In this document: one piece after another, positions 9,992-18,832 of the stretch
How positions within the stretch are numbered: the first letter of the stretch is position 1
How the letters are laid out: each line of letters starts with the position of its first letter
Assembly: GCA_024742485.1 (NCBI GenBank)
Contig: JANSYK010000001.1
Span: forward strand, 1 to 64,000
DNA length: 64,000 nucleotides
Origin: Alphaproteobacteria bacterium
GTDB lineage: Bacteria; Pseudomonadota; Alphaproteobacteria; Rhizobiales; Rhizobiaceae
Reading direction: 5' to 3'
Translations under genes and position numbers: made by a program
Notes under the pieces: model-generated
Told to the model about the DNA's origin: nothing
Databases searched by the model: none
Seen by the model: only the letters and a program-made list of their open reading frames with translations

Positions 9992-11332
9992 ATGGCATCT
10001 GCAGCCGAACAACTCGCATCCAATCTGAACTTTTCGGCCTTTGCCAAGGCTGAAGATCTCAAAAAGCGCATCTGGTTCACGCTCGGTGCGCTTTTGGTCT
10101 ATCGGTTGGGGACCTACATCCCGCTGCCGGGTCTTGATCCCGAAGCCTTTGCCCGGGCCTTCGCGCAGCAGGCGGGCGGCGTTCTCGGCCTGTTCAACAT
10201 GTTTGCCGGCGGCGCCGTGGAGCGCATGGCGATTTTCGCGCTCGGCATCATGCCCTACATTTCCGCCTCCATCATCATGCAGCTCATGACGTCGGTCGTT
10301 CCGACTCTCGAGCAGTTGAAGAAGGAAGGCGAACAGGGCCGCAAGGTCATCAACCAGTACACCCGCTACGGCACGGTGCTGCTGGCAACGCTGCAGGCCT
10401 ATGGCATTGCCGTCGGTCTCGAATCCGGCGACGGCATTGTCACCGATCCTGGCTGGTTCTTCCGCCTGTCCGCCGTCGTGACACTGGTCGGCGGCACCAT
10501 GTTCCTGATGTGGCTGGGTGAGCAGATCACCGCACGCGGTATTGGTAACGGTATCTCGCTGATCATCTTCGCCGGCATTGTTGCCGCGCTGCCTGGCGCA
10601 ATTGCCGGAACGCTGGAACTGGGACGCACGGGTGCCCTGTCGACTGGCCTGATCATCATGGTTGTCGTGATCGCCGTTGCGGTCATTGCCTTCATCGTCT
10701 TCATGGAACGCGCCCAGCGGCGGCTTTTGATCCAGTATCCGAAGCGCCAGGTCGGCAACCGCATGTTCCAGGGCGATTCCTCGCACCTGCCGCTGAAGCT
10801 GAACACCGCCGGTGTGATACCGCCCATCTTTGCCTCCTCGCTGTTGCTGCTGCCGGCGACGCTGGCGGGTTTTTCGGACACGACCAACCTGCCTCCCTGG
10901 GCGACAACGGTTCTGGCAACGCTCGGCCATGGGCAGCCGCTTTACATGGTTTTCTACGCTGTGATGATCGGTTTCTTTGCCTTCTTCTACACGGCTGTCG
11001 TCTTCAATCCCAAGGACACTGCCGACAATCTGAAAAGCCATGGCGGCTTCATTCCCGGTATCCGTCCGGGCGAGCGCACCGCGGAATACATCGATTATGT
11101 TCTGACCCGCGTGACCGCTGTTGGCGCCATCTATCTGATCTTCGTCTGTCTGCTGCCTGAAGTATTGATTGCCCAGACCGGCATCCCGTTTTATCTCGGC
11201 GGAACATCGCTGCTGATCGTCGTCAGCGTGACGCTGGATACGGTCGCCCAGGTGCAGGGGCATCTGATTGCCCAGCAATATGAGGGGCTGATCAAGAAAT
11301 CGAAGCTTCGGGGAGGCAAGAAGGGACGATGA
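9992..11332 (+). CDS. secY: Protein translocase subunit SecY
   Basis: 446 residues, ten predicted membrane helices. SecY forms the protein-conducting channel of the inner membrane with SecE and SecG and receives substrates from SecA and the ribosome. Family signatures include FNMFAGGAVERMAIFALGIM, the plug region near TM2, and the basic cytosolic loop FMERAQRRLLIQYPKRQVG. Translation start ATG at 9992 after GGCGGAGATATGC. The last 4 bases overlap adk (ATGA). Confidence 0.98.
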   Translation: MASAAEQLASNLNFSAFAKAEDLKKRIWFTLGALLVYRLGTYIPLPGLDPEAFARAFAQQAGGVLGLFNMFAGGAVERMAIFALGIMPYISASIIMQLMTSVVPTLEQLKKEGEQGRKVINQYTRYGTVLLATLQAYGIAVGLESGDGIVTDPGWFFRLSAVVTLVGGTMFLMWLGEQITARGIGNGISLIIFAGIVAALPGAIAGTLELGRTGALSTGLIIMVVVIAVAVIAFIVFMERAQRRLLIQYPKRQVGNRMFQGDSSHLPLKLNTAGVIPPIFASSLLLLPATLAGFSDTTNLPPWATTVLATLGHGQPLYMVFYAVMIGFFAFFYTAVVFNPKDTADNLKSHGGFIPGIRPGERTAEYIDYVLTRVTAVGAIYLIFVCLLPEVLIAQTGIPFYLGGTSLLIVVSVTLDTVAQVQGHLIAQQYEGLIKKSKLRGGKKGR

Positions 11333-11979
11333 GACTGATACTTCTCGGTCCGCCGGGAGCAGGAAAGGGGACACAGGCGCATCGCCTCGTCGAACGCCAC
11401 GGCATCCCCCAGCTCTCGACCGGTGATATGCTGCGCGCCGCTGTTGCGGCCGGAACGCCCGTTGGACAGCGGGCAAAGGCCGTGATGGATGCCGGCAAGC
11501 TGGTATCGGACGATATCGTCAACGCCATCGTGTCCGAACGCCTTGACCAGCCTGACTGCAGCAGGGGTTTTATTCTGGATGGTTACCCCCGCACCCTGAT
11601 GCAGGCCGACACCACGGAAACAATGCTGGCCGACAAGGGCATGGAATTGTCCTGTGTGATCGAGATCAAGGTCAATGATGATGTGCTGGTGGACCGCATT
11701 GCCGGACGTTATACCTGCGCCAATTGTGGCATGGGATACCATGATGAAAACCTGAAACCTGCCAAGGACGGCATCTGCGACCATTGTGGTTCGACCGAGT
11801 TCAAGCGCCGCGCCGATGACAATGCGGACACGGTGCGCACGCGGCTTCAGGCCTACTACAAGGAAACCTCGCCCTTGCTGGGTTACTATTATGCCAAGGG
11901 CCTCCTCAAGGGGGTTGATGGTATGGGTGAAATCGACGCGGTGACCGAGGAAATCGAGGCACTTTTGGCCGGTCTTTAG
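11329..11979 (+). CDS. adk: Adenylate kinase, zinc-type lid
   Basis: 216 residues. It interconverts ATP plus AMP with two ADP in the cytoplasm. The P-loop GPPGAGKGTQ is at residues 7-16, the AMP-binding segment STGDMLR follows, and the long-form LID domain carries four cysteines in two CxxC pairs (CANCGMGYH and CDHCG, about residues 130-155), so it probably binds zinc. Coupled to secY by a 4-base overlap, the usual arrangement in alphaproteobacteria. Confidence 0.98.
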   Translation: MRLILLGPPGAGKGTQAHRLVERHGIPQLSTGDMLRAAVAAGTPVGQRAKAVMDAGKLVSDDIVNAIVSERLDQPDCSRGFILDGYPRTLMQADTTETMLADKGMELSCVIEIKVNDDVLVDRIAGRYTCANCGMGYHDENLKPAKDGICDHCGSTEFKRRADDNADTVRTRLQAYYKETSPLLGYYYAKGLLKGVDGMGEIDAVTEEIEALLAGL

Positions 11980-12068
11980 GGTCGGGAAGAGTTTTTTTGA
12001 GAAAGGGCGCTTTGGCGCTGCATTTTTTGCCCGTTGGCCATTGACCATTGGGCACCGAGTCCGTTAGA

Positions 12069-12109
12069 AACCGGCCAATTCGTGATAGTCGAGCGATTGG
12101 CGCGGTTTT
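12069..12109 (+). promoter_or_regulatory. Stem-loop in the adk-rpsM leader
   Basis: In the 245-base gap between adk and rpsM an 11-bp stem pairs 12069-12079 with 12096-12107, with one bulged G at 12102, followed by a short T run ending at 12109. It could be an attenuator or a translational control element ahead of the alpha operon. Nothing else gene-like is in the gap; a T-rich patch at 11990-12030 (runs of 6-7 T) may contribute to termination after adk. Confidence 0.4.
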
Positions 12110-12224
12110 CGAAAGGGAAGGCCGGGGCTGATCGCTTGTCGATGTCCTGGTGAGTTATCAACGCAGCATCTGCTGTATGGAAAATCAATCAGGCCAAACG
12201 GTTTGATAGGCAAGGAGACTGGAC

Positions 12225-12593
12225 GTGGCCCGTATCGCTGGCGTCAATATTCCAACCAACAAGCGCGTCGTGATCGCGCTGCAATATATTCATGGCATCG
12301 GCGCGACCCAGGCAAAGTCGATCGTCGAGAAGGTCGGCATCCCTGCCGAGCGCCGCGTCAATGAACTCTCCGATGCTGAAGTCATTCAGGTTCGCGAGAC
12401 GATTGACCGCGACCACCAGGTCGAAGGCGACCTGCGTCGTGAGACGTCGATGAACATCAAGCGTCTGATGGACCTGGGCTGCTATCGCGGCCTGCGCCAT
12501 CGTCGCAACCTGCCGGTGCGCGGCCAACGCACGCACACCAATGCCCGCACCCGCAAGGGGCCGGCTCGGGCGATTGCCGGCAAGAAGAAATAG
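12225..12593 (+). CDS. rpsM: 30S ribosomal protein S13
   Basis: 122 residues from a GTG start ([19 protein letters not shown]), with AAGGAG at 12212-12217. S13 sits in the 30S head, contacts S19 and bridges to L5. The C-terminal basic tail ([20 protein letters not shown]) reaches toward P-site tRNA. First gene of the alpha operon. There is no rpmJ between secY/adk and rpsM. Confidence 0.98.
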   Translation: MARIAGVNIPTNKRVVIALQYIHGIGATQAKSIVEKVGIPAERRVNELSDAEVIQVRETIDRDHQVEGDLRRETSMNIKRLMDLGCYRGLRHRRNLPVRGQRTHTNARTRKGPARAIAGKKK

Positions 12594-12595
12594 GC

Positions 12596-12676
12596 AACCG
12601 GAACATTTCCGGTTCGGGTCGGCGTCTTTCGGGAGTGCCGGCCTTTTGCATGAAAATGGATGGTGACACACCATCC
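12596..12676 (+). promoter_or_regulatory. Three consecutive hairpins between rpsM and rpsK
   Basis: The spacer of 133 bases holds three inverted repeats in a row: 12596-12603 with 12607-12614 (8 bp, loop of 3), 12617-12623 with 12637-12643 (7 bp with one G-T pair, followed by four T), and 12658-12665 with 12669-12676 (8 bp, loop of 3). The middle one is terminator-like but weak. Together they suggest a regulated junction inside the operon. Confidence 0.45.
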
Positions 12677-12726
12677 GGTGGAGCCGCTGGAATTACGGCG
12701 GTGCTGAGATCGTTGAAAGGGTCACA

Positions 12727-13116
12727 ATGGCAAAGGAAGCCACACGCGTTCGCCGCAAGGAGCGCAAGAATATTTCATCGGGTGTTGCCCATGTCAGGTC
12801 AACATTCAACAACACGATGATCACCGTCACCGACGCCCAGGGCAATGCGATTGCCTGGTCCTCGGCCGGAGCGAAGGGCTTCAAGGGCTCGCGCAAGTCA
12901 ACCCCATTCGCCGCGCAGATCGCGGCCGAAGACTGTGCCAAGAAGGCGCAGGAACATGGCATGAAGACGCTTGAAGTCGAAGTCTGCGGACCGGGCTCCG
13001 GGCGTGAGTCCGCGCTGCGGGCGCTGCAGGCTGCCGGGTTCACGATCACATCGATCCGCGATGTGACACCGATTCCCCACAATGGCTGCCGCCCGCGCAA
13101 GAAGCGTCGGGTCTAA
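12727..13116 (+). CDS. rpsK: 30S ribosomal protein S11
   Basis: 129 residues. S11 lies on the 30S platform near the Shine-Dalgarno/anti-Shine-Dalgarno helix. Conserved motifs include [19 protein letters not shown] and the C-terminal [19 protein letters not shown] lies just before the ATG. Confidence 0.98.
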   Translation: MAKEATRVRRKERKNISSGVAHVRSTFNNTMITVTDAQGNAIAWSSAGAKGFKGSRKSTPFAAQIAAEDCAKKAQEHGMKTLEVEVCGPGSGRESALRALQAAGFTITSIRDVTPIPHNGCRPRKKRRV

Positions 13117-13140
13117 CACACTGCGATCGAAACAACCTAT

Positions 13141-13156
13141 GAGCGGCTTGCCGCTC
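13141..13156 (+). other. Small hairpin between rpsK and rpoA
   Basis: A perfect 7-bp inverted repeat with a 2-base loop (13141-13147, 13150-13156), followed by CTCTTGG rather than a T run. Probably a processing or stability structure in the 103-base gap before rpoA. Confidence 0.35.
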
Positions 13157-13219
13157 CTCTTGGTTCTCCAGCTCTGTTGTCACGATTGAATGGTGGCAAG
13201 GAACGGAAGGTAAGACATC

Positions 13220-14230
13220 ATGATTCAGAAAAACTGGCAGGAATTGATCAAGCCGAACAAGATCGAGTTCTCGGCAACCGGCCGCACCAAGGCAAATCTG
13301 GTCGCCGAGCCGCTTGAGCGTGGCTTTGGCCTGACGCTTGGCAACGCGCTGCGGCGCGTTCTGCTGTCCTCGTTGCGCGGCGCTGCCGTGACTGCGGTTC
13401 AGATCGATGGCGTGCTGCACGAATTCTCGTCAATCCCTGGCGTCCGCGAAGATGTGACGGACATTGTCCTCAACATCAAGGAAATCGCCATCGGCATGGA
13501 AGGTGACGAGCCCAAGCGCATGGTTGTGCGCAAGCAGGGCCCCGGTACCGTGATTGCCGGCGATATCCAGACGGTTGGCGACATCGAGATCCTCAACCCG
13601 GACCACGTCATCTGCACGCTGGACGAAGGCGCCGAAATCCGCATGGAATTCACCGTCGCCAACGGCAAGGGCTATGTGCCGGCGGACCGCAACCGCGCTG
13701 AAGACGCGCCGATTGGCCTGATCCCGGTGGACAGTCTTTATTCGCCGGTCAAGAAAGTGTCCTACAAGGTGGAAAACACCCGTGAAGGCCAGGTTCTCGA
13801 TTATGACCGCCTGATCATGACGCTGGAGACCGATGGTTCGGTGTCCGGTGAAGATGCGATCGCCTTTGCGGCCCGCATTCTTCAGGATCAGCTTGGTGTC
13901 TTCATCAATTTCGACGAGCCGCAGAAGGAAGTCGAGGAAGTTCAGGCCACCGAACTTGCCTTCAATCCGGCGCTGCTCAAGAAGGTCGACGAACTGGAGC
14001 TGTCCGTGCGTTCGGCCAACTGCCTGAAGAACGACAATATTGTCTATATTGGCGATCTCATTCAGAAGACCGAGGCGGAAATGCTGCGGACCCCGAATTT
14101 CGGCCGCAAGTCGCTCAACGAGATCAAGGAAGTCCTGGCGTCCATGGGCCTGCATCTTGGGATGGAAGTTCCGGCCTGGCCGCCGGAAAACATCGAAGAT
14201 CTCGCCAAGCGCTATGAGGATCAATATTAA
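13220..14230 (+). CDS. rpoA: RNA polymerase alpha subunit
   Basis: 336 residues with the N-terminal assembly domain ([20 protein letters not shown], about residues 32-51), and a C-terminal domain with the helix-hairpin-helix motif ([20 protein letters not shown]) that contacts activators and UP-element DNA. Two alpha subunits start core assembly with beta and beta-prime. AAGGTAAG lies just before the ATG. Linked to rpsK and rplQ in the standard alpha-operon order. Confidence 0.98.
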   Translation: MIQKNWQELIKPNKIEFSATGRTKANLVAEPLERGFGLTLGNALRRVLLSSLRGAAVTAVQIDGVLHEFSSIPGVREDVTDIVLNIKEIAIGMEGDEPKRMVVRKQGPGTVIAGDIQTVGDIEILNPDHVICTLDEGAEIRMEFTVANGKGYVPADRNRAEDAPIGLIPVDSLYSPVKKVSYKVENTREGQVLDYDRLIMTLETDGSVSGEDAIAFAARILQDQLGVFINFDEPQKEVEEVQATELAFNPALLKKVDELELSVRSANCLKNDNIVYIGDLIQKTEAEMLRTPNFGRKSLNEIKEVLASMGLHLGMEVPAWPPENIEDLAKRYEDQY

Positions 14231-14273
14231 TCGAACCCGCGGGGCATAAAGCCCGCACCAAAGGAGAAGGCTC

Positions 14274-14702
14274 ATGCGCCATCGCAAGTCAGGCCGCAAG
14301 CTGAACCGGACATCCAGCCACCGCAAGGCAATGTTTGCCAACATGGCTGCGTCCCTGATCGAACACGAGCAGATCGTCACGACGCTGCCGAAGGCCAAGG
14401 AAATCCGCCCGGTCGTTGAAAAGCTGGTCACGCTCGGCAAGAAGGGTGATCTGCATTCGCGTCGTCGCGCCATTTCCAAGCTGCAGGACGTTGAAGTCGT
14501 GCGCAAGCTGTTCGATACCATCGCAACCCGCTATGCGGACCGCCACGGCGGCTATCTGCGCATCATGCGCGCCGGGTTCCGCAAGGGCGACAATGCCCCG
14601 ATGGCCGTCATCGAATTCGTTGACCGCGATGTCGACGCCAGAGGCGCCAAGGACATCGCCCGCGTCGAAGCTGAAGCGGCGGAAGAAACAGAAGCGGCAT
14701 AA
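14274..14702 (+). CDS. rplQ: 50S ribosomal protein L17
   Basis: 142 residues, [21 protein letters not shown]17 is near the tunnel exit on the solvent side. AAAGGAGAAGG is the ribosome-binding site. The C-terminal acidic/alanine tail ([10 protein letters not shown]) is a lineage extension. The last 9 coding bases begin a direct repeat that recurs at 17192 (see findings). Confidence 0.98.
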   Translation: MRHRKSGRKLNRTSSHRKAMFANMAASLIEHEQIVTTLPKAKEIRPVVEKLVTLGKKGDLHSRRRAISKLQDVEVVRKLFDTIATRYADRHGGYLRIMRAGFRKGDNAPMAVIEFVDRDVDARGAKDIARVEAEAAEETEAA

Positions 14703-14757
14703 GAACCGCAGCAGATTTGATTTTCAAGGCCGGGCTCTGCCCGGCCTTTTTTGTTGC
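14691..14757 (+). repeat. Direct repeat copy 1 (rplQ tail plus terminator)
   Basis: Sequence from the last codons of rplQ (GAAGCGGCA) through the terminator is repeated at 17192-17258. By eye, 38 of the first 45 positions match before the terminator loop, and the stem is identical. The two copies bracket about 2.4 kb of accessory DNA. Confidence 0.75.
14727..14754 (+). terminator. Rho-independent terminator after rplQ
   Basis: A perfect 8-bp GC stem (14729-14736, 14740-14747, loop TCT), flanked by AA/TT and followed by six T. It closes the ribosomal protein superoperon. Confidence 0.92.
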
Positions 14758-15041
14758 GGTGGGAATTCCTGCCAGCAAACCTATTTCGGCATGTGAGTGG
14801 CCGTCGAATGGCGGCGAAATGGCCCGGCAATGAATGAGATCGGTTGTGGTGGCAATTCGCCGCACGGAATGACTACGGCCAACACAGAGGCATTCAGGTT
14901 CTCTCGGAACCGGCAAAACCTGAATGCATCAACAAAATCAAAAGTTGGCGGCCCGGTGACACTTCACGCGTTTCGCAAAGCCAGATACCTGTCCTTTCAA
15001 CCGTCCTGGGCCCTCGAATACGCTTCAGGGTCGAAAACTCA

Positions 15042-15689
15042 TCAATCTCGAGACCATGGTTGCTCATTTGCGAGAGTCATTGGCGGGTCGTTGACATATG
15101 AGGCGATCAGGCGGTCGATTGCGCTCCGCGTGATCCGGTTGTGATGAGCGGAAAAGCCGAGGGTCGCGACATAGCTCCAATGTGCATGCATCATGGAAAC
15201 AACAAGAAATGAAAGCTCCTTGCAGGCGGCGTCATCGAGTTCCGGATAGGTTATTGCCAATTCATGATGAATGACCTGACCGAGGGTTTGGTATTTTCCA
15301 CACAAGCGCTCTTTCAAGGACGCCGAGCCCACGGCATAGGCAAACAATGCGTCATAGGCCTCAAGATTGTCGGGCATGGGATGGTCCTTGGACAGACCAA
15401 ACAGAAAATCCAGAAAGAACTTGAGACGCTCGACCTGACGGACCTCCACAATTCCTGAAACCAGGGCGTCCTGATAGACCTTCTGCAGATGGCCGCACAA
15501 ATCCACCATCAACCCATCAAGGTCGGAATAGTAGTATCGGACCAACTGGCGGGACAGGCCTGCTTCATTTGCAACAGCTTCAAATGAAAACGCCTGCAAT
15601 CCCTGAACCGTGAGCAATCTCGTCGCTGCATTCAGGATCTGGGTCTTCTTGTCGTGGATCTGATCTTCATCGTTTGGATCGGTAGTCAT
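15042..15689 (-). CDS. TetR-family transcriptional regulator
   Basis: 215 residues. The N-terminal TetR helix-turn-helix is visible at about residues 18-62 (QILNAATRLLTVQG, then EAGLSRQLVRYYYSDLDGL); the C-terminal ligand domain matches no well-known subgroup. It is a clear paralogue of the TetR at 52376-52987, sharing SRQL(V/I)R(Y/H)Y, YDALFA, HELAITYPEL/HEIQISYPEL and LGFS...NRI(T/S)R near the end. It faces away from the autotransporter remnant at 16377-17088, which it may once have controlled. No coding neighbour on its own strand. Confidence 0.9.
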   Translation of the reverse strand: MTTDPNDEDQIHDKKTQILNAATRLLTVQGLQAFSFEAVANEAGLSRQLVRYYYSDLDGLMVDLCGHLQKVYQDALVSGIVEVRQVERLKFFLDFLFGLSKDHPMPDNLEAYDALFAYAVGSASLKERLCGKYQTLGQVIHHELAITYPELDDAACKELSFLVVSMMHAHWSYVATLGFSAHHNRITRSAIDRLIASYVNDPPMTLANEQPWSRD

Positions 15690-16376
15690 TCAACGCCTCA
15701 AACCTCAAGTCGCCGGAATTGACAATAGAGGAAATCCGGTCTCGAGAAAAAGATATGACAGGCGCTTTTCAGATTGAAAGTGCACAATGTCAAAAGATCA
15801 CGGCCGGGCCTTATTACAGACTGTTGTTGTTCATGCATTTATTCCGGCCGTGGCATTGAAACTTCCGGTTTATTTTTTGAAATGCAAGTGCCGGGACAGG
15901 TTGAAACTATCTAATTGATATTAATAATAATTATGCAATCGGATAACGTGTAATTCGATTGATCATTAGTTTCAAAGCTCGATTTTGAAAGACATAATGA
16001 CTGGAATGAATCCTGGCGCGAACGACGCGCCTGGGGGGAAAGGTTTATGCGTTGGATTTTCGTACGCCGCACCCAGATACAGGACCCTTTGGAAGCCGCC
16101 CCCGGAGAATCCGTCACTCTGACGGCAGTCGCATCAGGCGGCGCCATTCGGTGTGCATCCGGCACATCGATACCCGGCTGTCCATGATCATCGATGCACG
16201 CATGCACAACAGTCTGGCGACCCTGTTTGCGGCGCAAGATTCATTGCGCGGATTCCGGTCGCGCGGTCGGCATCGGTTCCCTGAAGAGTTTCAAACAACG
16301 GACAGGCCAATCAACGGCAATTCTGACTTGAGCGACAGAGGGTGCGCACCGCGCGATTGGTCTGACTGGAGGTGAA
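15690..16376. other. Intergenic region with an imperfect palindrome and a small possible ORF
   Basis: No recognised gene. An AT-rich stretch at 15895-15980 has inverted TTGAAACT (15901-15908) and AGTTTCAA (15968-15975), a candidate operator or promoter region between the divergent TetR and autotransporter remnant. A 46-codon frame at 16047-16187 (MRWIFVRRTQIQDPLEAAPG...) has a strong upstream site (GGGGGGAAAGG), but matches nothing I know and may be a remnant. Confidence 0.4.
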
Positions 16377-17088
16377 GTGATTATTCTGAAGGAGCAGCAA
16401 TTCGATCGGTCCTGCCCGCGCGGTTGCGACACGTCATACCGCAAGGGCTTGTTGTGTGGCACAGCCCTGACCTTGCTTTATATGACGTTCGGCGCAGCTT
16501 TCCTAAGGCTTTCAGTCCTACGACTACAGCCGCGTGATCCCAATAGGCGGCGCGGCGGCCTCGGCCACCGGCAGCGCCCACGGCCATCTGTTTTCTGCCG
16601 CGGTGAAGGGAGCATATGACATCCCGCCACGGCTTGGCTGGAACGGTCATCACAGCCTGCGCGTGGCGCCGGCCGCAACGCTGGGCTACGACTATGCCCA
16701 CCGCGACGGCTTCACTGAATCCGGCGCGGGCGTGCTCAATCAGGCCTATGGTGCGGAAGATTTCAGCCGCTTCTATCTGCGCACCGGTGTAGAGTTGGGT
16801 GCGGTGATGGCGCTGGACAATGGAGCCACCTTCCGTCCGCATGGTGGCCTGCACTGGGAGTGGGGCTTCGGCGATGACAGCATCGTGGCGGCCTCAACGG
16901 CGCCCGCCGTACCGGGCAGCGCCTTTTCCAGCCCCGGCGCCTTTGAAAGCGACGGCGGGCTGATCATCGAGGCGGGCTTCGATCTCGACTTCAATGCAAC
17001 CGACTCGGCCCAGGGCCATTGCGAGGGTGCCTTCTCCAACACCGGAAACAGCCATCGCTTCTCGGGCGGCATCAAGATCAGGTTCTGA
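16377..17088 (+). pseudogene. Autotransporter remnant: leader joined out of frame to the beta-barrel end
   Basis: A GTG at 16377 with GGAGG four bases before it opens a leader with a hydrophobic run (LLCGTALTLLYMTFGAAFL), typical of a signal sequence. At about 16500-16510 homology switches to another frame: SYDYSRVIPIGGAAASATGS onwards reads to TGA at 17088. That part has the alternating pattern of an autotransporter beta-domain and ends in the outer-membrane signature IKIRF (terminal Phe). The passenger and much of the barrel are missing, so this is a deletion derivative that cannot be translated as one protein. Compare the related remnant at 51167. Confidence 0.7.
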
Positions 17089-17191
17089 GATACGGAGGGG
17101 ATTGGGTATCGGCGATGGTTGCGTGCCACGCCGGTGCGAAGAGGAAACTATGACGTGGTTGTGGACGGACTTGACGCCTGCGCTTTCATTC

Positions 17192-17258
17192 GAAGCGGCA
17201 CCAGGACCGCTGCAGGTTTGAATTGCAAGGCCGGGCTTTTGCCCGGCCTTTTTGTTTG
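17192..17258 (+). repeat. Direct repeat copy 2 (rplQ tail plus terminator)
   Basis: Second copy of the repeat at 14691-14757. It starts with the same GAAGCGGCA that ends rplQ, but no other rplQ sequence precedes it. Confidence 0.75.
17227..17253 (+). terminator. Terminator after the autotransporter remnant
   Basis: 8-bp GC stem (17229-17236, 17241-17248, loop TTTT) followed by five T. Stem identical to the rplQ terminator. On the minus strand it may also serve the acetyltransferase gene at 17346-17834. Confidence 0.85.
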
Positions 17259-17345
17259 GGCTGGATCGGGTATCAGACCTGACCTTCGCAAAAAGTGCCC
17301 GGATTGGTGCCGCGCGGAACATGGGTGACGTCGAGTTCGCACCGC

Positions 17346-17834
17346 CTACTTCCTGGCAAGCATTGGAAGGATGATACCCCAACGGGTTTCCTGGGGCGGT
17401 CCGGAAGGTTCAAATCCGAGTTTCCGGTATACGGCAATCGCCCGCTGGTTATCAGGATGGGGATCGGTCGCGACGACTGGCGCCCCGTCATCAAAGAGTG
17501 CTTGCATTCTTTTGCTGATGAATGCTGATCCATGCCCGACACCGATCATGTCCGGATCCCCAATATACTGGTCGATTCCTCGCGATCCTTTCGGAAGATG
17601 CGCAAAATGGTGACCCTCCCAACCGTGAACCGTGTAATCCTGCATATATGCGAAGGGGCGTTCAGCAAATGAAACGATCCAGCGCGCGACCCGGGAATCC
17701 GCTAAATACGCTTCATCACAGGGCTCATCGGAATCCCACCATGCACTGACATGGGGTGTCGATTGCCATGCCTTGAGCAAGACGAAATCATCCGAAGTCG
17801 CTTTGCGAAACCTGTATTGATCGGTTGCGATCAT
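17346..17834 (-). CDS. GNAT acetyltransferase of the AAC(6')-Ib type
   Basis: 162 residues, close to the length of AAC(6')-Ib-like enzymes. Family features: N-terminal FRKATSDDFVLLKAWQSTPHV, central GSRGIDQYIGDPDMIGVGHG (acetyl-CoA-binding turn), then VVATDPHPDNQRAIAVYRKLGF near the C-terminus. Members of this group acetylate amino groups, and some of them aminoglycosides; the substrate here is inferred only from family. ATG start; divergent from the methyltransferase on the right. Confidence 0.85.
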   Translation of the reverse strand: MIATDQYRFRKATSDDFVLLKAWQSTPHVSAWWDSDEPCDEAYLADSRVARWIVSFAERPFAYMQDYTVHGWEGHHFAHLPKGSRGIDQYIGDPDMIGVGHGSAFISKRMQALFDDGAPVVATDPHPDNQRAIAVYRKLGFEPSGPPQETRWGIILPMLARK

Positions 17835-18070
17835 TCCACAAGTCTAGCACATCGCAGGCCTGTTGGTATGGGCTCTTCGGGATCATCCGCTGCTCGATCT
17901 CCGGCTTGGTCCTGTTGAAATACAATCTCGCGTGCAACAGAAGCAGGCTCCCGATTTGCCGGATCCAAAAAGGCGTCAATTCCGCATGGAAACACCGTGA
18001 CGGGATGGACGCCCGCGTCGGGATGCACTACCAAGCAGTGGGGCCAAGCGTAAGATTGTGCAAATCAGCC

Positions 18071-18724
18071 ATGCCGGATGATGAAGCTGCTCTCGGTCCT
18101 CATGCCAACGTTCCGGGCAATGTCTACGACAAATACAATACGAAAAACCCTGTCGCCCGATGGATGGTGCGCGGATTTATCGATGATTTTCTGGAACTGG
18201 CCGCGCTGACAGGCGCAAGTGATGCATTTGAGATTGGATGCGGTGAGGGCGAACTCTCACTTCGCCTGATGCGTCGCGGCTGGAATGTCCGCGGTGTCGA
18301 CCTTGATGGAGGCATTGTTCGCATCGCCAATGATGCATCCTTGGCTGAAGGATTCGGCGAACCCTTTTCGGTAGAAAACCTCTACGACCTCACCAGGGAT
18401 CGGCGCGCGAGCCTGGTGGTCTGCTGCGAAGTTCTGGAACATCTGCCTGAGCCTGAGCGCGCCCTCCATGTTCTGGCCGTTCTTACCCGGCCCTGGCTGC
18501 TGCTCAGTGTGCCACGCGAACCCCTGTGGCGAATTCTCAACATGGTGCGCGGCAAATATGTCTCACGGTGTGGCAACACGCCGGGGCACATCCAGCACTG
18601 GAACCGGGTAGAATTCCTGGAACTGGTTTCACGTCATTTCGAGATCGTTCAAACGCGGCACCCTTTTCCCTGGACGATGGTCCTTTGCCGCTTGAAGCAA
18701 ACTGAACCTGCCTCGGCGCATTGA
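18071..18724 (+). CDS. Class I SAM-dependent methyltransferase
   Basis: 217 residues from the ATG at 18071. The SAM-binding motif I reads AFEIGCGEGELSLRLMRRGW (about residues 53-72), followed by the acidic end of beta-2 (VRGVDLDG) and the post-motif VVCCEVLEHLPEPERAL. The C-terminal half (WLLLSVPREPLWRILNM, GHIQHWNRVEFLELV) resembles methyltransferases found with lipid or sugar modification genes. The open frame extends to 17825, but upstream codons overlap the divergent acetyltransferase promoter side; the exact start is uncertain because no strong ribosome-binding site is visible. Confidence 0.82.
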   Translation: MPDDEAALGPHANVPGNVYDKYNTKNPVARWMVRGFIDDFLELAALTGASDAFEIGCGEGELSLRLMRRGWNVRGVDLDGGIVRIANDASLAEGFGEPFSVENLYDLTRDRRASLVVCCEVLEHLPEPERALHVLAVLTRPWLLLSVPREPLWRILNMVRGKYVSRCGNTPGHIQHWNRVEFLELVSRHFEIVQTRHPFPWTMVLCRLKQTEPASAH

Positions 18725-18832
18725 CCGCAGCAGCCGCCCGACCATCCGGCAGCCATTTCGCAACCGGGGCAGGGCACGAAACAGGCCGGCGATCCTCGCC
18801 GGTCTGTCTCTTGTTTTCGTTTGCTTCGGGTT

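Noticed and set aside
9752-11476. 574-codon open frame on the minus strand
   Set aside because: Lies opposite secY and the ends of rplO and adk; low-complexity His/Gln/Arg/Asp-rich translation typical of an antisense shadow of GC-rich coding DNA.
11980-12224. rpmJ (L36) between secY/adk and rpsM
   Set aside because: No small cysteine/histidine-containing frame is present; alphaproteobacteria usually carry rpmJ elsewhere.
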